A DNA stretch of 64,000 bases. Origin: Larkinella insperata. GTDB lineage: Bacteria; Bacteroidota; Bacteroidia; Cytophagales; Spirosomataceae. Positions 59,515 to 64,000 of the stretch are shown here, piece by piece. The translations under genes and the position numbers were made by a program. Under the pieces are notes generated by a model that saw only the letters and a list, made by a program, of their open reading frames with translations, did not search any database and was not told the DNA's origin. Positions within the stretch are counted from its first letter, which is position 1, and each line of letters begins with the position of its first letter. The stretch is from contig NZ_CP110973.1 of NCBI RefSeq assembly GCF_026248825.1, forward strand, positions 1,798,001-1,862,000, in the 5' to 3' direction.

Positions 59515-60447
59515 ATGACAGGGACCAACTACCACGAACCGGTTTTATTGCAGGCTTGTATTGAAGGACTGAACCTCAAACCCGGCGGCACGTACGTCGA
59601 TGTGACGTTCGGGGGCGGGGGCCATTCCCGCGAGATTTTACGGCAGTTGCAGCCCGGTTCTGATTCGGAGGGTCGGCTTGTCGCCTTTGATCAGGACCCC
59701 GACGCCCGGGCCAACGCCGACGCCATCGACGACCCGCGCCTGACGTTCGTTGCGGCCAATTTCCGGCACTTGAAACGGTATTTACGGCTTCACAAAATCG
59801 ATCACGTCGACGGTATTCTGGCCGATCTAGGCATTTCGTCGCACCAGATTGACACGCCGAAACGCGGCTTTTCAACCCGCTTCGACGCCGATCTCGACAT
59901 GCGCATGAGCCAGTCGGGTGAGCTGACGGCCCGCAAAGTCATCAATGAGTATCCGGAGGATCAGTTGCATAAAATTTTCGGGATGTACGGCGAGGTGATC
60001 AACGCCCGAACGCTGGCCAGCGTCGTTGCGTCGAGCCGCGTCAACCGGTCGATTGAAACCGTCAATGACCTGAAAGCCGTGCTGCAACGGTATGCGCCCC
60101 GCGGAAAAGAACATAAATATTTCGCGCAGGTCTTTCAGGCGCTGCGCATTGAGGTCAACCAGGAACTGGCTACTTTGGAAGAATTTCTGACGCAGGTTCC
60201 GGAGGTGCTGGCGCCGGGCGGGCGGCTGGTGGTGATGTCCTACCATTCGCTGGAAGACCGGCTGGTGAAAAACTTTATCCGGTCGGGCAACTTCCGGGGC
60301 GATGTGGAGAAAGACCTGTACGGAAACGAACTGAAACCGCTCCAGTCGATCACGCGCAAACCGATTGAAGCCTCGGCGGAGGAAGTCGACCGGAATCCGC
60401 GGGCACGAAGCGCCAAACTACGGATTGCTGAAAAACGGTCAAGTTAA
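59515..60447 (+). CDS. rsmH: 16S rRNA (cytosine1402-N4)-methyltransferase RsmH
   Basis: SAM-dependent methyltransferase of the ribosomal P-site. 310 residues; HEPVLLQACIEGLNLKPGGTYVDVTFGGGGHSREIL contains the SAM motif FGGGGHS; DGILADLGISSHQIDTPKRGFS follows, and VVMSYHSLEDRLVKNFI near the C-terminus. First gene of the dcw cluster here. The usual mraZ is absent. The start ATG at 59515 gives MTGTNYHEPVLL. Confidence 0.97.
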   Translation: MTGTNYHEPVLLQACIEGLNLKPGGTYVDVTFGGGGHSREILRQLQPGSDSEGRLVAFDQDPDARANADAIDDPRLTFVAANFRHLKRYLRLHKIDHVDGILADLGISSHQIDTPKRGFSTRFDADLDMRMSQSGELTARKVINEYPEDQLHKIFGMYGEVINARTLASVVASSRVNRSIETVNDLKAVLQRYAPRGKEHKYFAQVFQALRIEVNQELATLEEFLTQVPEVLAPGGRLVVMSYHSLEDRLVKNFIRSGNFRGDVEKDLYGNELKPLQSITRKPIEASAEEVDRNPRARSAKLRIAEKRSS

Positions 60448-60459
60448 CCATTCAACGAT

Positions 60460-60864
60460 ATGGCCCAAAACACCTATAAAACACCGCCCAAAGCGCCCGT
60501 CGTGAAGAAAAAGCGCGAGAACCGCCTTCTAAACTACCTGAACCAGACCATCGGGTTCGACCGGCTGTTTGGCGAAGACAACCCCTGGCCCATCAAGCAT
60601 TTCGACCGCATTATGTGGATTTCGTTTCTGCTGATCCTGTACATCGGATTCAACCACAACGCCGAGCGCCTGATCCGGAACATCCAGCGGGTAAAAGCGG
60701 TCGTGGACGAGAAACGGGCCGAATACACCACGCTTCAGGCCGATTTCAAGAAAAGCGGGAAACAATCCGAAATCAGCAAGCACGTAATTGCTACCGGCCT
60801 GGAAGAACCCGTAACTCCGCCCCTGAAGATTGTTGTTAAATCCGAGGAAGACACCCAGCCATGA
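60460..60864 (+). CDS. FtsL-like cell division protein
   Basis: 134 residues: a basic cytoplasmic N-terminus (about 1-45), one transmembrane helix (about 51-65, RIMWISFLLILYIGF), and a periplasmic helical part (AERLIRNIQRVKAVVDEKRAEYTTLQADF). The position between rsmH and ftsI and the bitopic topology match FtsL; sequence is divergent, as is normal for the family. It would bridge FtsQ/FtsB to FtsI at the septum. The stop overlaps the ATG of ftsI (ATGA, 60861-60864). Confidence 0.8.
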   Translation: MAQNTYKTPPKAPVVKKKRENRLLNYLNQTIGFDRLFGEDNPWPIKHFDRIMWISFLLILYIGFNHNAERLIRNIQRVKAVVDEKRAEYTTLQADFKKSGKQSEISKHVIATGLEEPVTPPLKIVVKSEEDTQP

Positions 60865-63032
60865 ACGTCAAAAAGGACATTTTACGCCGGGCTGCGCTGG
60901 CGTCGGTGGCGATTTTCCTGTTTGCTCTGGCGATTATCGCCCGGCTAACGTACGTTCAGTTTTTTCAAAAGCAGAATGGCCGTTTGTGGAAAGACCGGAT
61001 TACGCAGTACCACATCAAACGGGATACGCTCCGGGCCACCCGGGGCAATATTTTCTCGCGCAACGAAGACCCGCTGGCCACCTCGCTTCCCTACTATTAC
61101 GTCGGTATCGACCCCTGCGTCGCCAAGACCGATTCGTTCAACAAAAAGATCGACTCACTTGGTATCCTGCTGGCGCGGAAATTTGGTGAACGTTCGCGGG
61201 ATGAGTACACCTACATGATCCGGAAGGCGCGCGAAAGCGGCCGAAAATACGTCTTGCTGAGCCGGAAAAAAATCTCGTTTCAGGAACGGATGGCAATGCA
61301 GAAATGGCCGTTTTTCCGGCGCGACCGGCGGCAGGGCCTGGGCGGTGGAAAATTCGATGCCGTTTACCAGCGCTACCACCCCTACGGACGCATGGCCCTG
61401 CGGACGGTCGGGTACCTGAACCCCGAAACGTCGCGCGGATTTGTTGGACTGGAATCCAGTTTTCAGAAGGAACTGGCGGGAAAAGACGGTGTTGGGCTGG
61501 TGGAGGAATTGTCCGGGGGAGTACGAATGCCGCTGGAAGACGGTTCGGACATCAAGCCGGAACCCGGGCTGGACATTTACACCACCATCGACGTCAACTT
61601 TCAGGACATGGCCGAAACGGCCCTGCTGCACGGCCTGGAGAAGTACCAGGCTGAACGTGGTTGCCTGATTGTGATGGAAGTCGAAACCGGCGAAATCCGG
61701 GCCATGGCGAATCTGACCCTGCAAAACGGCAAATACGTCGAAAACTTTAACCACGCGCTGGCGGGCGGCACCGATCCCGGTTCAACCTTCAAGCTGCCGA
61801 CAATGATTGCGCTGCTGGAAGAAAAAGCGATTCGGCCCGATCAGATGGTGCATACGGGCGGGGGGGCGGTTCTGTACCGGGGTCGCCGGATTTCGGATAC
61901 CAAACGGGGGGGCCACGGCAGCATCACCGCCCAGCAGGTTTTCGAAAAATCGTCGAACGTCGGTGTACACATGCTGATGAACAGCTTCTACAACCGCCCG
62001 GAAACGTACTGCCGGTACATGCGCCAGTTTCGGCTCGATAAGCCCATCGGGTTACAGCTCCGGGGCGAAACCAAACCCGTGGTTCCGAACCCGCAGTCGC
62101 CGGGCTGGAGCCGTTTGTCGCTCAGTTCGATGGCCATTGGGTATGAGTTAAAATTGACGCCGTTGCAGATGCTGGCCTTCTACAACGCGGTTGCCAACGA
62201 CGGTAAGTGGGTGCAACCCATGCTGGTGAAGCAGATACGGCGGGCCAACGAAGTCGTCAAAGAATTTGAACCGTACGTGGCGCCGGATCCGATTTGCAGT
62301 CAGTCGACCATCCGGCTGGCCAAAAAAATGCTCGAAGGCGTGGTTGAACACGGCACCGCCCGGAAAAGCCAGAGCCCGTATTACCGGTTTGCGGGCAAAA
62401 CCGGTACGGCCCAGAGGCTCATCAACGGCCGGTATCAGGTGGGCAAATATTACACGTCCTTTATCGGTTATTTTCCGGCCGAAAAACCGAAGTACAGCAT
62501 TGCCGTCGTTGTGGACACGCCCCACGGTGCCAGCATCGACCTGCTGTACGGGGGCAGCGTTTCGGCGCCGGTATTCCGGGAAATTGCCGACCGGATTTAC
62601 GCCTACGACATTCCCATGCACCGGCCTTTCGCCAGCACTTCCAAACCGGTTCGTCCGTCTAGCCGGGGCATCAAAGCCGGTTTTGCCGACGACATCCGGA
62701 CCATCAGTACGGAGCTGAATATCAACACACCGCCCAGTCCCGACGGTTGGGTGAAAGCCGAAACGGAAGGCTCAAAAACGCAGTGGGTGAGCCAGCCCAC
62801 GCAAACCCGGGTACCCGACCTGCGCGGCATGACGCTGCGCGACGCCCTGCACCTGCTCGAAAACCGGGGCTTCCGGGTTCGATTTGAAGGCTACGGCAAA
62901 GTGGTCGATCAATCGGTTCCGCCGGGAAGTCCGTTGCCACATCCGCGCAAAATTACGCTAACTTTGCGGCAAACCGCCCGGCCCGATACGCTGGCAGTTG
63001 CCCTCAACAAACATAATCAACCCGGAAAGTAA
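60861..63032 (+). CDS. ftsI: Penicillin-binding protein 3 (FtsI) with PASTA domain
   Basis: Septal peptidoglycan transpeptidase. 723 residues: one transmembrane helix (about 14-32), the pedestal domain, then the transpeptidase domain with Ser308-Thr-Phe-Lys311 (DPGSTFK), Ser364-Ser-Asn366 (KSSNVG) and KTG (513-515, GKTGTAQ). A PASTA domain follows at about 645-710 (VPDLRGMTLRDALHLLENRG ... VDQSVPPGSPL). PASTA-bearing FtsI occurs in Bacteroidota, so this is ordinary for the phylum. Overlaps the FtsL-like gene by 4 bp. Confidence 0.96.
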   Translation: MNVKKDILRRAALASVAIFLFALAIIARLTYVQFFQKQNGRLWKDRITQYHIKRDTLRATRGNIFSRNEDPLATSLPYYYVGIDPCVAKTDSFNKKIDSLGILLARKFGERSRDEYTYMIRKARESGRKYVLLSRKKISFQERMAMQKWPFFRRDRRQGLGGGKFDAVYQRYHPYGRMALRTVGYLNPETSRGFVGLESSFQKELAGKDGVGLVEELSGGVRMPLEDGSDIKPEPGLDIYTTIDVNFQDMAETALLHGLEKYQAERGCLIVMEVETGEIRAMANLTLQNGKYVENFNHALAGGTDPGSTFKLPTMIALLEEKAIRPDQMVHTGGGAVLYRGRRISDTKRGGHGSITAQQVFEKSSNVGVHMLMNSFYNRPETYCRYMRQFRLDKPIGLQLRGETKPVVPNPQSPGWSRLSLSSMAIGYELKLTPLQMLAFYNAVANDGKWVQPMLVKQIRRANEVVKEFEPYVAPDPICSQSTIRLAKKMLEGVVEHGTARKSQSPYYRFAGKTGTAQRLINGRYQVGKYYTSFIGYFPAEKPKYSIAVVVDTPHGASIDLLYGGSVSAPVFREIADRIYAYDIPMHRPFASTSKPVRPSSRGIKAGFADDIRTISTELNINTPPSPDGWVKAETEGSKTQWVSQPTQTRVPDLRGMTLRDALHLLENRGFRVRFEGYGKVVDQSVPPGSPLPHPRKITLTLRQTARPDTLAVALNKHNQPGK

Positions 63033-63063
63033 GGATGCGAGAGCCTTTTTTTCCCGTTTATCT

Positions 63064-64000
63064 ATGCTGTTAACCCATATTTTGTATAAAGTACCGCTGC
63101 TGTCGACCTCTGGCAACATGAGTGTTGAAGTTGACCAGTTGACGATGGACTCGCGAAAGGCGCGCCCGGGCAGTTTGTTTGCCGCCGTTCGCGGGACGCA
63201 GACCGACGGCCACCGGTTTATTAATAAAGCCGTTGAACAGGGAACAACCGTTATTTTGTGTGAGGAGTTGCCCGAAAACCGGTCCGAACACGTCACCTAC
63301 GTTCAGGTTCAGGACAGCAGCTACGCGCTGGGGCTGATTGCGGCCAATTTTTACGATCATCCTTCCAAAAAGCTGAAACTGGTCGGCGTGACCGGCACCA
63401 ACGGCAAAACCTCAACGGCTACCCTACTGTTTCGGCTGTTTCGGCAACGGGGTTACCGGGTGGGCCTGCTCTCAACGGTGCAGAACCAGATTGACGAAAC
63501 CGTCATTCCGGCCACCCACACCACCCCCGACACCATTGCCCTGAATGAGCTGCTGGCGCGGATGGTTCAGCACGGTTGCAGCCACTGTTTCATGGAAGTA
63601 AGCTCACACGCCGTGGTTCAGCACCGGATCGTCGGTCTGCATTTCGCCGGGGGTATTTTCACGAACATTACGCACGACCACCTCGATTTTCACGAGACGT
63701 TTGATAATTACATTAAAGCCAAAAAAGGCTTTTTCGACCAACTACCGGCCTCGGCTTTCGCCCTGACAAATCTGGACGACAAGCGCGGGCTGGTGATGCT
63801 GCAAAATACGGCGGCCCAGAAAGAAAGCTACTCGCTGCAAACACTGGGGTCCTTCAAGGGCCGGATCATGTCAGAGGGCCTGTACGGGATGCAGATGGAT
63901 GTCGATGGGCGGGAGGTATGGTTTAAACTGACAGGCCGGTTCAACGCCTACAACCTGCTGGCGGTTTACGGAGCAGCCGTTTTGCTGGGCGAAGACCGCG
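63064..64000 (+). CDS. murE: UDP-N-acetylmuramoyl-tripeptide synthetase MurE, 3'-truncated by window edge
   Basis: Adds the third amino acid (meso-diaminopimelate in most Gram-negatives) to UDP-MurNAc-L-Ala-D-Glu. About 312 N-terminal residues are present of about 490. Visible: the N-terminal domain, DSRKARPGSLFAAVRG, ATP-binding GTNGKTSTA (111-119), HTTPDT (152-157), EVSSHAV (178-184) and THDHLDFH (203-210) with ATP/Mg ligands. The amino-acid specificity residues lie past the edge. 31 bp downstream of ftsI, on the same strand; the cluster presumably continues. Confidence 0.96.
   Translation, partial: MLLTHILYKVPLLSTSGNMSVEVDQLTMDSRKARPGSLFAAVRGTQTDGHRFINKAVEQGTTVILCEELPENRSEHVTYVQVQDSSYALGLIAANFYDHPSKKLKLVGVTGTNGKTSTATLLFRLFRQRGYRVGLLSTVQNQIDETVIPATHTTPDTIALNELLARMVQHGCSHCFMEVSSHAVVQHRIVGLHFAGGIFTNITHDHLDFHETFDNYIKAKKGFFDQLPASAFALTNLDDKRGLVMLQNTAAQKESYSLQTLGSFKGRIMSEGLYGMQMDVDGREVWFKLTGRFNAYNLLAVYGAAVLLGEDR

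Overview
The window looks like a chromosomal segment of a GC-rich member of the Bacteroidota, most likely order Cytophagales near Spirosoma or Larkinella. The evidence is the T9SS-type C-terminal sorting domain on a subtilisin, a TonB receptor with a CarboxypepD_reg-like domain, several Bacteroidota-restricted families (DUF2480, DUF4296, DUF4301, DUF5522, DUF5723), promoters of the type TTG-N20-TAnnTTTG, and no visible Shine-Dalgarno preference. The genus is inferred. I see no rRNA, tRNA, CRISPR array, insertion sequence or prophage. Most of the window is dense housekeeping DNA.

Layout. 1-8.9 kb: truncated uvrB, a small lipoprotein, an M61 peptidase, rpmH-rnpA, an S41 peptidase, tsaB, DUF2480, a lipoprotein and rnhB. 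9-12 kb: a Bat-type operon (DUF58, membrane protein, BatA). 12-20.3 kb: a DUF4296 lipoprotein coupled to protoporphyrinogen oxidase, a dolichol-phosphate-mannose-synthase-like glycosyltransferase, a 1336-residue T9SS subtilisin and a Tat-exported DinB protein. 20.7-28.5 kb: an orphan small protein, VOC and cupin proteins, two divergent ECF sigma/anti-sigma operons, ornithine aminotransferase and a tiny Cys-rich DUF5522 gene. 28.6-41.8 kb: rpmB, a duplicated-retropepsin PDZ protein, tpiA, DUF5723, recQ, msrB, a PBP4-type carboxypeptidase, an alpha-CTD-like small protein, DinB, an APC permease, crcB, an M14 carboxypeptidase and an esterase. 42.2-47.3 kb: a TonB receptor with a probably surface-exposed lipoprotein, then an Rrf2 regulator. 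47.4-54.9 kb: DUF4301, an RNA end-healing and ligation pair (HD-Pnk plus RNA ligase) downstream of ybeY, an acyltransferase and a UvrD/PcrA helicase. 55-59.3 kb: a cupin, a cysteine-free peroxiredoxin-like protein, an MFS transporter and a TlpA-like thioredoxin. 59.5-64 kb: the start of the division/cell-wall cluster (rsmH, ftsL-like, ftsI with PASTA, murE running off the end).

The most interesting system is the RNA-repair pair at 48.9-50.8 kb. HD-Pnk would heal 2',3'-phosphate and 5'-OH ends and the adjacent ligase would seal them. The pair has its own promoter-like element and a potentially structured leader, directly downstream of the RNase gene ybeY. Next are the mirrored ECF operons, one with a textbook ECF promoter at its own start; the peroxiredoxin-fold gene that has lost every cysteine and sits behind a predicted leader of about 280 nt with repeated motifs; and families of short intergenic inverted repeats built from AGACAAAAGA-type and 14-nt AT-rich units.
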